Below, piece by piece: positions 29,331 through 36,316 of a DNA stretch of 43,330 bases. The position numbers were made by a program, and so were the translations under genes. The stretch is taken from positions 1 through 43,330 of IMG/VR virus record IMGVR_UViG_3300010332_000003. One strand, written 5' to 3'. The notes under the pieces were generated by a model. It worked only from the letters and a program-made list of their open reading frames with translations. It was not told the DNA's origin and did no database searches. This stretch comes from a virus. Each line of letters opens with the position of its first letter. The stretch's first letter is position 1.

Positions 29331-29635
29331 AAGACATTAGAGAAGTTGTTCAGGAGAAGATCCTGGAGATACTGACACGAAAGGGTATATATCTCTTAGA
29401 TCTTGAGAGCTTGAACCATACAGGATACACTTATGTAGGAGAACCGTGTGACGAGCCTTTCCGCAAGAGACACTACTACATCTATACACCGGATGGCTGG
29501 CAGGAGTTTGAGTCTGCCAGCACGAAACCTTCTCGTGCGCTCAAAGGAAGGCTCGTTATTGTCTATCACGAAGATACCTACCCAGACGGGAACGTGAGCA
29601 GGAGAATGACGATAGGATACGCAGATGTTAATTAG
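29327..29635 (+). CDS. Hypothetical protein (102 aa)
   Basis: MKDIREVVQEKILEILTRKG, then HYYIYTPDGWQEFESAST and RLVIVYHEDTYPDGNV. GGGAGG lies 6 nt before ATG 29327; the in-frame ATG at 29285 is inside the previous gene. A helix followed by a beta meander. It overlaps the helicase gene by 11 nt, so it may be a helicase partner by position only. Confidence 0.55.
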   Translation: MKDIREVVQEKILEILTRKGIYLLDLESLNHTGYTYVGEPCDEPFRKRHYYIYTPDGWQEFESASTKPSRALKGRLVIVYHEDTYPDGNVSRRMTIGYADVN

Positions 29636-30959
29636 AAGTAAACCTTTGTATTCCTTCCAAGAGAAGGTAATAGACTTTGCGAAAGGAAGGGAGAGGGTCG
29701 GTATCTTTACTCCTTTCGGTTCCGGGAAGTCCTTTCTGGCGCTTCAGTGGCTAAGCACCCTGCCTGATCCTCTCCCTTCCATTGTCCTCTGTCCGCAGGG
29801 TTTGGTGCCGCAATGGGGAGCGGAGATTGAGAAGCACACAGACGCTTCTTATGTATGCGTAGATGGTTCATACGAGAAGAGAAAAAGTTTGCTGAAGAAG
29901 GATGCAGATATTTATGTCGTTGGGTATGATGCTGTCAGGAGCCGCCTCTACGAGGACCTTCAAGCCTTCTGCCCGAAGATAAAAGCCGTGATCGCAGATG
30001 AGAGCACGAGGTTGAAGGAGAGGAGGACCTTGAGGTGGAGAAGATGGTATAGCCTCCTGAAGCATACTAAGTACAGGGCTCTCCTGACAGGCTCCTGCTG
30101 GGAAGAGCACCCCGAAGAGATTTTCGGACAGATGCTCTTCCTGGATGACGGAGAGACCTTCTCCAAGAGTTTCATGCGCTTCCGCTACGAATTCTTTGTA
30201 CCAGGACCTCCGTGGGCTCCTTATAAGTGGGAGCTCCAGAGGACGGCTCCTCAGCGTATGGCTGCGAGGATGAAGAACTGCATATACATCAAGGAGGAAG
30301 AGTTGTACAAGGAATTGCCCGAGAAAGAGTACCTGCGGATAGAGTTAGAGATGCCGATGGAGCAATACCGTCAATTAAGGGATGAGTATAGAACTTCTCT
30401 GGAAGGAGTAGAGATAGATGTTATGACCGCTGTCGAGAGAGTAATGAAGCTACATGAGCTGGCATGTGGTTTCGTATATGACCAGGGGAGAGGAGTAGAC
30501 ATACACACGATAAAGGAAGACTGGATAGTTGACAACCTTTCAGTTCTCCCCAAGCCTCTCCTCATCTGGTCGCATTTCAAATATCCTCTTCAACGCCTGA
30601 TGAGTAAATTGCCAGTTCCTTATTCGACACAAGATACATTGCAAGATTTCCTGGATGGCAAGACAGATATACTCCTCTTGTCTGAAGACAGGGGAGGTCA
30701 AGGATTAAATCTTCAGAGAGCGAGAGCAGCTATCTTCATGAACTCTTCTTTCAAAGCTGCTCAAAGGAAAAATGCGGAGGCGAGATGTTACAGGATAGGA
30801 ACGAAGTATCCTGTGCTGTATATTGATTTGGTCTGCAAAGGTACTATTGATGAATACGTCTTGGACGTGATTGAGAAGAAGCAGAGTATAATTGACGTTC
30901 TGCTAAAACACTTGGAGATAGCGGGAGCGGGCTCTGGCAGGTCTCCCTCCGCCTGCTAA
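29625..30959 (+). CDS. SNF2-type DNA helicase/translocase
   Basis: A 444-residue superfamily 2 ATPase. Motif I is FTPFGSGKSFLAL (GSGKS 32-36), motif II is VIADESTRLK (D125, E126), motif III-like ALLTGSCWEE, motif V DILLLSEDRGGQGLNLQ, and motif VI RCYRIGTKYPV. The single Q motif FQEKVIDFA is at the N-terminus. It resembles small phage SNF2 helicases that act in replication or recombination. The coding end also forms the 5' arm of an RNA structure (30919-30999). Confidence 0.85.
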   Translation: MLIRSKPLYSFQEKVIDFAKGRERVGIFTPFGSGKSFLALQWLSTLPDPLPSIVLCPQGLVPQWGAEIEKHTDASYVCVDGSYEKRKSLLKKDADIYVVGYDAVRSRLYEDLQAFCPKIKAVIADESTRLKERRTLRWRRWYSLLKHTKYRALLTGSCWEEHPEEIFGQMLFLDDGETFSKSFMRFRYEFFVPGPPWAPYKWELQRTAPQRMAARMKNCIYIKEEELYKELPEKEYLRIELEMPMEQYRQLRDEYRTSLEGVEIDVMTAVERVMKLHELACGFVYDQGRGVDIHTIKEDWIVDNLSVLPKPLLIWSHFKYPLQRLMSKLPVPYSTQDTLQDFLDGKTDILLLSEDRGGQGLNLQRARAAIFMNSSFKAAQRKNAEARCYRIGTKYPVLYIDLVCKGTIDEYVLDVIEKKQSIIDVLLKHLEIAGAGSGRSPSAC

Positions 30960-30999
30960 AATGCACGTCTCCCCCCGCGTGCGCTTCCCGCTCCCGCTA
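30919..30999 (+). ncRNA. Three-way-junction RNA element with twin C-rich loops
   Basis: A 13-bp G/C-rich outer helix (30919-30931 with 30987-30999) encloses two 5-bp hairpins: GCAGG/CCTGC (30937-30941 with 30952-30956) and GCACG/CGTGC (30963-30967 with 30978-30982). Their 10-nt loops are TCTCCCTCCG and TCTCCCCCCG, nearly identical, while one stem pair is swapped G-C to C-G. The element spans the helicase stop codon and ends just before SD AAGGGAG of the next gene. The loops are complementary to SD-like GGGAGA, so it may control translation. Confidence 0.6.
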
Positions 31000-31012
31000 A
31001 GGGAGTATGGAG

Positions 31013-31447
31013 ATGTATCACTTTTCGAAAGTACCGCCGGAGATTATATTGAAGGAAGGGCTGAGCAGGAAGAGCAAAGGGCTGACGAAGGCGGGAAGCT
31101 GGGCGATAGAAGAAGGATGGCTTCCCGAGAATGTAATCTTCCTGTCCAGAGATCCGCCTCTTCCTCTTGATGGTTATGTCTATCGTGTAAATGTGAAAGG
31201 ATTAGACCTCCTTCCAGACTATCCTGCGTTGGTAGATTTAGGAGCTTTTGTCTGGGAAGAGTATATGTATTGGCCTGAAGGAGAGGTTCCTGAACGGCTG
31301 CGCGATAGGCATGATCCGTACTGGGGTGTCTACTACAAGCACATTACAGCAGAAGACACCCTTGCGCTGACCGGAACGGCAGCTGTTGAGGGACCTATCT
31401 TTCCTTGGAGGATTGTGTATGAAAGTGGTAAAGATAGTAATCAATGA
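31013..31447 (+). CDS. ADP-ribosyltransferase-fold-like protein (KptA/DarT-like)
   Basis: A 144-residue protein. MYHFSKVPPEIILKEGL recalls the 'l.Hgt....i...GL' opening of KptA/Tpt1 and DarT-type ADP-ribosyltransferases (His3). ENVIFLSRDP matches the 'vhLs.d' strand and YVYRVNVKGLDLLPD the 'vl.vd...l..d' strand; WEEYMYWPEGEVPERL could supply the late Glu region. The start at 31013 fits the SD AAGGGAG; ATG 31007 is too close. If active it could modify a nucleic acid or host protein using NAD. Fold assignment is by motif order only. Confidence 0.5.
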   Translation: MYHFSKVPPEIILKEGLSRKSKGLTKAGSWAIEEGWLPENVIFLSRDPPLPLDGYVYRVNVKGLDLLPDYPALVDLGAFVWEEYMYWPEGEVPERLRDRHDPYWGVYYKHITAEDTLALTGTAAVEGPIFPWRIVYESGKDSNQ

Positions 31448-31763
31448 GGAGCACAGGCTTTTGAAGTGTCAGCATGAGGTATTAGAGAAGACATTCGGAA
31501 GAGCCTGGTATGAGTATATTCAGATCCCAGCTGGCGGGATGACTGCGAAAGAGCAAGTGGAATTAGCTGGGAGAATGTGGGAAGAAGAGTGCGATGTAGT
31601 TGTAGTATCGCCAGCTCCTGTCTTGCTGACGGAGTTGGTGAAGGTGAAAAAGAAGAAAGGGAAACTCTATGTTTTCGTGAATGATAAGAGAGAAAAGATT
31701 GAGAAGGATGGCAGAATCCTTCTCAAACTACCAGCAGATGGATGGTACTTATGGGAGGTGTAA
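31419..31763 (+). CDS. Hypothetical protein (114 aa)
   Basis: MKVVKIVINEEHRLLKCQHE, then GGMTAKEQVELAGRMWEEE and CDVVVVSPAPVLLTELVKV, which reads like a small Rossmann-like or alpha/beta fold, and a final hairpin ILLKLPADGWYLWEV. SD TTGGAGG precedes ATG 31419 by 8 nt. It overlaps the previous gene by 29 nt. The end of the gene holds an 11-bp perfect hairpin (31699-31726). Function unknown. Confidence 0.55.
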   Translation: MKVVKIVINEEHRLLKCQHEVLEKTFGRAWYEYIQIPAGGMTAKEQVELAGRMWEEECDVVVVSPAPVLLTELVKVKKKKGKLYVFVNDKREKIEKDGRILLKLPADGWYLWEV

Positions 31764-31764
31764 G

Positions 31765-32091
31765 ATGACATATTACGTAGCTATCAAGAGGTACGGACGA
31801 AATCCGTGGGATACATCCTTAGATAAATTTACGGTAGACGCTTCCACGGCTCTCATTGCTGCTATGAAAGCAGCTGATATAAAAGTACCCGGAGGAGAGG
31901 ACCCTCTGCAGTATATTGAGAGAACTTCCCTGAATGTAGATTACGAGATACCGCATCGTGTTGGTTTTGCGTATGAAGAATTTTCGGTAGGAGCCGGACG
32001 GACAAAGGAAGAAGCGATGGCTATGCTGACGCAGGTAGATACTCCTGGAGATGATGATGATGAATGGGAGGAGTTAGAGGATGCTTCTTGA
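31765..32091 (+). CDS. Hypothetical protein with YYV/ASxxAL small domain (108 aa)
   Basis: MTYYVAIKRYGRNPWDTSLD, then FTVDASTALIAAMKAADIK, and later FSVGAGRTKEEAMAMLTQV, followed by an acidic tail DDDDEWEELED. The strand, then A-S-x2-A-L helix, then G-R-T-K-E-E-A helix pattern matches the products of 41015 and 41350. GGGAGG lies upstream of ATG 31765. Unknown function. Confidence 0.55.
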   Translation: MTYYVAIKRYGRNPWDTSLDKFTVDASTALIAAMKAADIKVPGGEDPLQYIERTSLNVDYEIPHRVGFAYEEFSVGAGRTKEEAMAMLTQVDTPGDDDDEWEELEDAS

Positions 32092-32458
32092 AAAACTCCG
32101 GCGTTACAGAGACTTCTTGCACGAGGAGTTTCGTAAGCAGAGTATGGGTATATGGAATGATTTGACATGTATAACTCACAAAGCTTCCCTTGACGATTGT
32201 GTTACTATCTTAGAGCAGTTATATGAGATTGCTGGGCTGGGAGCGGAGAATGCGAGAAGAGCAGCCAAGGCGCGTATATACCAAGAAATGGAGAGCGTAA
32301 AGGACATGGTAGAGAAAGTTCTCCAGAGCGCCGAGAGTATGCATCCGTGGGAGCTCGAGAAGATAGTACATTCTCTGATAATAGTGAAAGCCATTAGCAA
32401 TGGTGGAGACCCGAAGAAAGCAGTGAAAGCTTTTGAGAAGAAATTGAGGAGGCTGTGA
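32081..32458 (+). CDS. Hypothetical helical protein, paralog 1 of a tandem pair (125 aa)
   Basis: MLLEKLRRYRDFLHEEF, ASLDDCVTILEQLYEIAGL, VLQSAESMHPWELEKIVHSL, and AISNGGDPKKAVKAFEKKL. It is clearly homologous to the next gene: both have AS-L-x-D-x-[VI]-T-[IV]-LE-x-L-[YF]-EIAG and an E-[LR]-x-[KR]-IV then AIS-x3-DP repeat. All-helical. No known family. Confidence 0.6.
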   Translation: MLLEKLRRYRDFLHEEFRKQSMGIWNDLTCITHKASLDDCVTILEQLYEIAGLGAENARRAAKARIYQEMESVKDMVEKVLQSAESMHPWELEKIVHSLIIVKAISNGGDPKKAVKAFEKKLRRL

Positions 32459-32459
32459 G

Positions 32460-32861
32460 ATGCAAGAGTTCAAACCTATCCTTGAGAAGATCAGAGAGTA
32501 CAGCCAGCGCGTACATAGAGAGTTTGATCTCCTTAAACATGGTCTCTGGCCATCAGTAGAAGAGGCTCAGAAGAGAGCTTCTCTCCGAGACTTCATCACC
32601 GTCCTGGAGTGTTTGTTTGAGATAGCTGGAATACCAGCTGCAGATCAAGTGTCTATAGAAAAGACCCTGAAGGAGAGCGTAGCGAGGGAAATAGAAGGTA
32701 TCGGAGATGCTGTAAATGCTGCTCTCCTGCGCGCAGAGGATATGGAAGCTTGGCGGCTGGAGAGAATAGTCCGTCTCCTGTTGACTATAAGAGCTATTAG
32801 CGATAGAAGAGATCCCGAAGAGGAAGTGAATGCTTTCCTGAGGAGGCTCGAAGAGATATGA
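32460..32861 (+). CDS. Hypothetical helical protein, paralog 2 of a tandem pair (133 aa)
   Basis: MQEFKPILEKIREYSQRVHR, ASLRDFITVLECLFEIAGI, AEDMEAWRLERIVRLLLTI, RAISDRRDPEEEVNAFLRR. It matches the preceding gene along its length and starts directly after that gene's stop. The pair may form a heterodimer. Function unknown. Confidence 0.6.
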   Translation: MQEFKPILEKIREYSQRVHREFDLLKHGLWPSVEEAQKRASLRDFITVLECLFEIAGIPAADQVSIEKTLKESVAREIEGIGDAVNAALLRAEDMEAWRLERIVRLLLTIRAISDRRDPEEEVNAFLRRLEEI

Positions 32862-33247
32862 AGCCACTACCTCCTACGAGACAGGGTCTGACGAGAAGAG
32901 AGATTATATGTGGCAATAAAGTATTCATTACCGTAAACTTCTTTGAGAACGGTGAGCCGTGTGAAGTTTTCGCGACTGTAGCGAAGATAGGTTCTACCCT
33001 GCAAGGTTTCGTAAATGTTGTCTGTATATTAGTCTCTGCTCTCCTGAGGAACGGAGTTCCCTGGAGCGAAGTGCGGGAGAAGCTACGCCTACACCACTTC
33101 GTTCCTTCTGACGACAAAGACTCGAGCATAGTACACGGCATAGCACGCGTTGTGGACGAGCTGATCGGGGAGTGGAAGAATTTTCTTGCAGATAGGAAGA
33201 AGGAGGAGTATAATAAGAATGGAAATGAAGAGCATAACGCACAGTAG
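32858..33247 (+). CDS. Stand-alone TSCPD-domain protein
   Basis: A 129-residue protein whose residues about 12-105 match the TSCPD domain found at the C-terminus of B12-dependent (class II) ribonucleotide reductases: KVFITVNFFENGEPCEVFAT, VAKIGSTLQGFVNVVCILVS, ALLRNGVPWSEVREKL and HHFVPSD. No reductase catalytic domain is present in the window. Stand-alone TSCPD proteins occur in some phages; their role is not settled. It lies among DNA metabolism genes, so a nucleotide link is likely. It overlaps the nuclease gene by 29 nt. Confidence 0.75.
   Translation: MKPLPPTRQGLTRREIICGNKVFITVNFFENGEPCEVFATVAKIGSTLQGFVNVVCILVSALLRNGVPWSEVREKLRLHHFVPSDDKDSSIVHGIARVVDELIGEWKNFLADRKKEEYNKNGNEEHNAQ
33186..33214 (+). 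promoter_or_regulatory. Possible promoter within the TSCPD gene end
   Basis: TTGCAG (33186-33191), 17-bp spacer, perfect TATAAT (33209-33214). The ATGs at 33219 and 33225 lie just after it, so the transcript would be leaderless or start inside the first codons, like the case at 25718. The -35 is weak and the TATAAT also sits in coding sequence, so it may be chance. Confidence 0.35.
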
Positions 33248-34130
33248 CAAGGAATGCTTCCTGGAGTGCCCGTACAGATATTTCTTGGAGTATATCAGAC
33301 TGCTTACTCCCTCTGCAGCTGCAGCTCCCTACCTTACTTGGGGACAGCTTGTGCATGCTGCTTTGGGTTGGATGTCCGAGAGAGAAACAATGGACACTGA
33401 AGGTGCAGTGGAGGCGTTGCGAGAGTACTTCGAAGAACATCCTGAGGGGGTACAGATAGATCTGGTAGATGCTATGCTATACTCCCTGGACAAAGTTCTA
33501 AAGGGGTGGCAGCTGAAATGGGCAGAGAAAGACAAGGACCTGGAGACTGTTATGTCCGAGGTTCCTTTTGAGATGCCCCTTCCCTCAGGCTATGTCTTTA
33601 AAGGGAAGATTGACAGGATCGTCAAGGATAAGAAAACCGGAAAGTTGCTTCTGTGGGAGTGGAAGACACCTTCTCGTGTGATATGGCAGAACTATCTTCT
33701 TGGCGGACAGGGTTTAGGTTATGTCCTGGGAGCGAGAGAAGCTCTCGGCTTTGATGTAGACACTATTCAGTATGATTTCCTTTTGAAACCGGCGAATAAG
33801 AGACAGTATGAGACGGAAGTAGATTATTGGGAGAGGATAGGAGAATCCGTCCTCCTGTCCTATGACAAGTATTTCTTCCGTCCAGATCCTTTGACATACA
33901 GAGAAGAGGAGATACGACGCTACAAGGTTGAGTTAGATGACATTACGCAGATGATAGAGTTCTGCCGCAGAGAAGGTATCTTCCCGAAACACCACGCAGC
34001 AAACCGCTTCGGGAAGTGCGCGTTTGAAAGAGTGTGTTTGTACGGAGATGAGAACGGATATTTCGTGAGAGAGAATTTTCACCCTGAACTGGAGAGCATC
34101 CATGTTAAACCAGGAACCGACGAAGATTGA
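33219..34130 (+). CDS. PD-(D/E)XK nuclease (RecB/Cas4-like)
   Basis: A 303-residue nuclease. The active-site pattern is GKIDRIVKDKKTGKLLLWEW followed by KT (Asp, then E-x-K about 15 residues later). THSSKECFLECPYRYFLEYI near the N-terminus is the Cas4/AddB-like opening, and GKCAFERVCLYG near the end provides more cysteines, so a four-cysteine Fe-S cluster (two Cys from each end) is likely. An earlier His in QLVHAALG fits the family. It precedes a Sak4-like recombinase, so it probably resects DNA ends for recombination. An ATG at 33225 is an alternative start. Confidence 0.8.
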   Translation: MEMKSITHSSKECFLECPYRYFLEYIRLLTPSAAAAPYLTWGQLVHAALGWMSERETMDTEGAVEALREYFEEHPEGVQIDLVDAMLYSLDKVLKGWQLKWAEKDKDLETVMSEVPFEMPLPSGYVFKGKIDRIVKDKKTGKLLLWEWKTPSRVIWQNYLLGGQGLGYVLGAREALGFDVDTIQYDFLLKPANKRQYETEVDYWERIGESVLLSYDKYFFRPDPLTYREEEIRRYKVELDDITQMIEFCRREGIFPKHHAANRFGKCAFERVCLYGDENGYFVRENFHPELESIHVKPGTDED

Positions 34131-34893
34131 AACAGACCCGAGAAAGTACATGACCTTAGTCTATGGGATTGCAGGGGTAGGAAAGACTACCTTCTGCTCC
34201 CAGATACCAGATCACTACTTCCTTATAACAGAACCCGGTACTGAAGGCGTGGAGGTGTACGGCTCCGTAGTACAGAGCTGGGAAGACTTCTTGCGTCTCG
34301 GCGAAGAGCTGATAAAAGCGAAGCAGGAAGACTTCGCAGGACAGAGGCGCATAGAAGTCATCGTCATAGACACATACGAAGCCTTGTATAAGATGGCAGG
34401 TGAGTGGATCTGCATGCATGAAACCTTCCTTGTGAGGGGCCGTGCACAACACTTCAACAAGATTGAAGATGTTCCTTGGGCACTTGGATATAGACGTACA
34501 TCGGAGCTCGTATTAGAGAAGCTACTGAAGCTGAAGAGGATGGGTTACGGTATATTCCTCACCTCACACGCTAAAGAAAGGACTGTTACATGGAGAGGTG
34601 AGGAGGTATCTCACTTCGGTCCTAATTTATCACAAGCCTCTGCAGAGGCGCTAGTAAATGCGTGTGGTGCGGTTGGTTTCTTCACGATGGAACAGGAGGT
34701 GGAACGGACAGAGGAGAAGAAGATTGTACGCGAGAGTAGATGGATGTATTGGCAGCCGCAGTTCATGCGTGTTGCCAAGCATCGCCTAGCCGGGTTCCCA
34801 GAGAAGTTGCCGCTGCCGCTAAATGGTTGGGAAGTATATGTGAATGCGTTTAAGGAAACCCTTAGTAAGGAGAGAGGAGATGCCGCAAGGTAA
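34102..34893 (+). CDS. Sak4-like RecA-fold recombinase
   Basis: A 263-residue P-loop ATPase of the AAA_24/Sak4 type. Walker A is GIAGVGKTT (22-30), Walker B is EVIVIDTYEAL (Asp90). FLTSHAKER, and HFGPNLSQASAEALVNACGA near the middle, are typical of the family. Sak4 proteins anneal or exchange single strands in phage recombination and replication. The following gene encodes a DUF669-like partner; the preceding one a nuclease. It overlaps the nuclease gene by 29 nt. Confidence 0.8.
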   Translation: MLNQEPTKIETDPRKYMTLVYGIAGVGKTTFCSQIPDHYFLITEPGTEGVEVYGSVVQSWEDFLRLGEELIKAKQEDFAGQRRIEVIVIDTYEALYKMAGEWICMHETFLVRGRAQHFNKIEDVPWALGYRRTSELVLEKLLKLKRMGYGIFLTSHAKERTVTWRGEEVSHFGPNLSQASAEALVNACGAVGFFTMEQEVERTEEKKIVRESRWMYWQPQFMRVAKHRLAGFPEKLPLPLNGWEVYVNAFKETLSKERGDAAR

Positions 34894-35341
34894 CCAGGAC
34901 GAAGTATTAGAGTCGCTGGCGCAGGATTTTCCAAAAGAGAAGCTGCAGCAAGTGGCTGCACGCACAGGTCCAGGTCAGCTCCCGCCTGGGCAGGTAGTGT
35001 TGAAGGTCCGGAACGCCTATCTGGGGAGATCGCAGATGGGCAACCGGATGATTACCATCGAGTGTGAAGTAGTGTCGCACTCCGCAGGAGAAGAGTACAA
35101 GGGAGCGACCTACTTCATACCGCGCGTGGTCGAAAACGAGGACGGTTGGGCATACTTCAACGGTATGCTCGTGAACCTCGGCTTCGACCCTGTCGTAGAT
35201 ATTAAGACGCAGTTGCTTCCCACGCTGGATGCTCTCAAGGGTATCCAGTTCCGCGCTAACCTGACGGAGAACCAGCAGGAAGGTATGCCGCCCAACTGCT
35301 GGATTAACGCAGGCGCGCGGATCGAAGGCGGTAGATTCTGA
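34880..35341 (+). CDS. DUF669-like single-strand-binding protein
   Basis: A 153-residue protein starting at ATG 34880 after AAGGAGAGGAG. The N-terminal 45 residues are polar and Pro/Gly-rich; the rest is OB-like: VVLKVRNAYLGRSQMGNRMI, TYFIPRVVENEDGWAYFNGM, LDALKGIQFRANLTENQQEG, then NCWINAGARI. The 'l.G..f.a.l......g...n.in.' pattern matches DUF669, commonly next to Sak4 in phages. It likely coats single strands and loads the recombinase. Confidence 0.7.
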   Translation: MPQGNQDEVLESLAQDFPKEKLQQVAARTGPGQLPPGQVVLKVRNAYLGRSQMGNRMITIECEVVSHSAGEEYKGATYFIPRVVENEDGWAYFNGMLVNLGFDPVVDIKTQLLPTLDALKGIQFRANLTENQQEGMPPNCWINAGARIEGGRF

Positions 35342-35351
35342 GCCTGACGCG

Positions 35352-35383
35352 GAGGCGGAGTACTCTTCGGAGTACTCCGCCTC
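35352..35383 (+). promoter_or_regulatory. 14-bp hairpin with UUCG tetraloop upstream of queD
   Basis: Perfect 14-bp stem (35352-35365 with 35370-35383) closed by C(UUCG)G, an extra-stable loop. There is no T tract, so full termination is unlikely. It lies 15 nt before the queD start (SD TTGGAG at 35386-35391). It may block processing or decay from upstream, or set the level of the preQ0 genes. Confidence 0.65.
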
Positions 35384-35398
35384 TATTGGAGAAAAGAA

Positions 35399-35752
35399 AT
35401 GAGGTTCTATTGTAAAGTTACGGGTACATTTGATGCTGCACACTCCATAAAAGGATATGAAGGGAAGTGCGGACAGCTACATGGTCACACCTGGAAGGTA
35501 ACCGTATATGTAGAAGAGAATGCGGAGATCGTATGCGAGAACGGCTATGACGTAGACCTTTCGCAGCTGAAGGCGGATCTGAGAGAAGTCCTCGAAGAGA
35601 TGGATCACCGGGATCTAAATTACCTCTTTAGTAAACCGACAGCGGAGAACATAGCAAGGCGAGTATTTCGAGCACTGTACCGCAAATATAATATATTCAA
35701 GGTAGAAGTAGAAGAGACCCCAGGAAGCGGAGTGATCTTCACCAATGATTAA
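35399..35752 (+). CDS. queD: 6-carboxytetrahydropterin synthase
   Basis: A 117-residue QueD of normal length. It converts dihydroneopterin triphosphate into 6-carboxy-tetrahydropterin. Metal and catalytic features: FDAAHSIKGYEGKCGQLHGH has the zinc His residues (AAH, HGH) and the catalytic Cys of GKC; DHRDLN and PTAENIAR are family motifs; the end VEVEETPGSG is typical. It overlaps queE by 8 nt and lies in the row queD-queE-folE-dpdA. Confidence 0.95.
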   Translation: MRFYCKVTGTFDAAHSIKGYEGKCGQLHGHTWKVTVYVEENAEIVCENGYDVDLSQLKADLREVLEEMDHRDLNYLFSKPTAENIARRVFRALYRKYNIFKVEVEETPGSGVIFTND

Positions 35753-36314
35753 GATGCATGAAATCTTCACGAGCGTACAGTTTGAAGGGAGTAAATACGG
35801 AACGCCTTCCCAGTTCTATAGGTTCTGGGGATGCAACCTGAAGTGCGAGGATTGCGACACTCCACAAGAGGAGTGGGATTGGTTTCCCTTCGAGCCGGAG
35901 TGGGCACGTCCGCGGTGGAAGCATGTCGTCATCACAGGAGGAGAGCCGACTATACAGGCGGACGGTTTGCTTGCATTAGTCAAAGTTCTGCTGAAGAACG
36001 GGCACAGCGTACAGGTAGAAACAAACGGAACTCACCCACGAATACTCGAGCTACTTCCTGACGAAGTCTTCATCACGGTCTCTCCGAAAAAGGGATCGAG
36101 AGGAGATGCTATAACCTTGGCAGATGAGGTGAAGATCGTTCCTGGCATGAGCCCTGAGACTTTCATCGAACAGGCTCTGGAGAAAGACAAACCCGTCTTC
36201 ATACAGCCAAATGCGATGCACGAGGACGGGTTAGAGGAAGCTATACAGTATATCAAGAAGTACCCGGACGCAAGGTTGAGTATACAGGTACATAAGTTAT
36301 TAGGATGGAGGTGA
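35745..36314 (+). CDS. queE: 7-carboxy-7-deazaguanine synthase (radical SAM)
   Basis: A 189-residue radical SAM enzyme. It rearranges 6-carboxytetrahydropterin into 7-carboxy-7-deazaguanine. HEIFTSVQFEGSKYGTPSQF is the family opening; the cluster motif C-x3-C-x2-C is in FWGCNLKCEDCDTP; SAM contacts are in HVVITGGEPTIQ and VETNGT; and the end IQVHKLLGWR is a QueE signature. It is on the short side for the family, as in other phage forms. Confidence 0.94.
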   Translation: MIKMHEIFTSVQFEGSKYGTPSQFYRFWGCNLKCEDCDTPQEEWDWFPFEPEWARPRWKHVVITGGEPTIQADGLLALVKVLLKNGHSVQVETNGTHPRILELLPDEVFITVSPKKGSRGDAITLADEVKIVPGMSPETFIEQALEKDKPVFIQPNAMHEDGLEEAIQYIKKYPDARLSIQVHKLLGWR

Positions 36315-36316
36315 CC

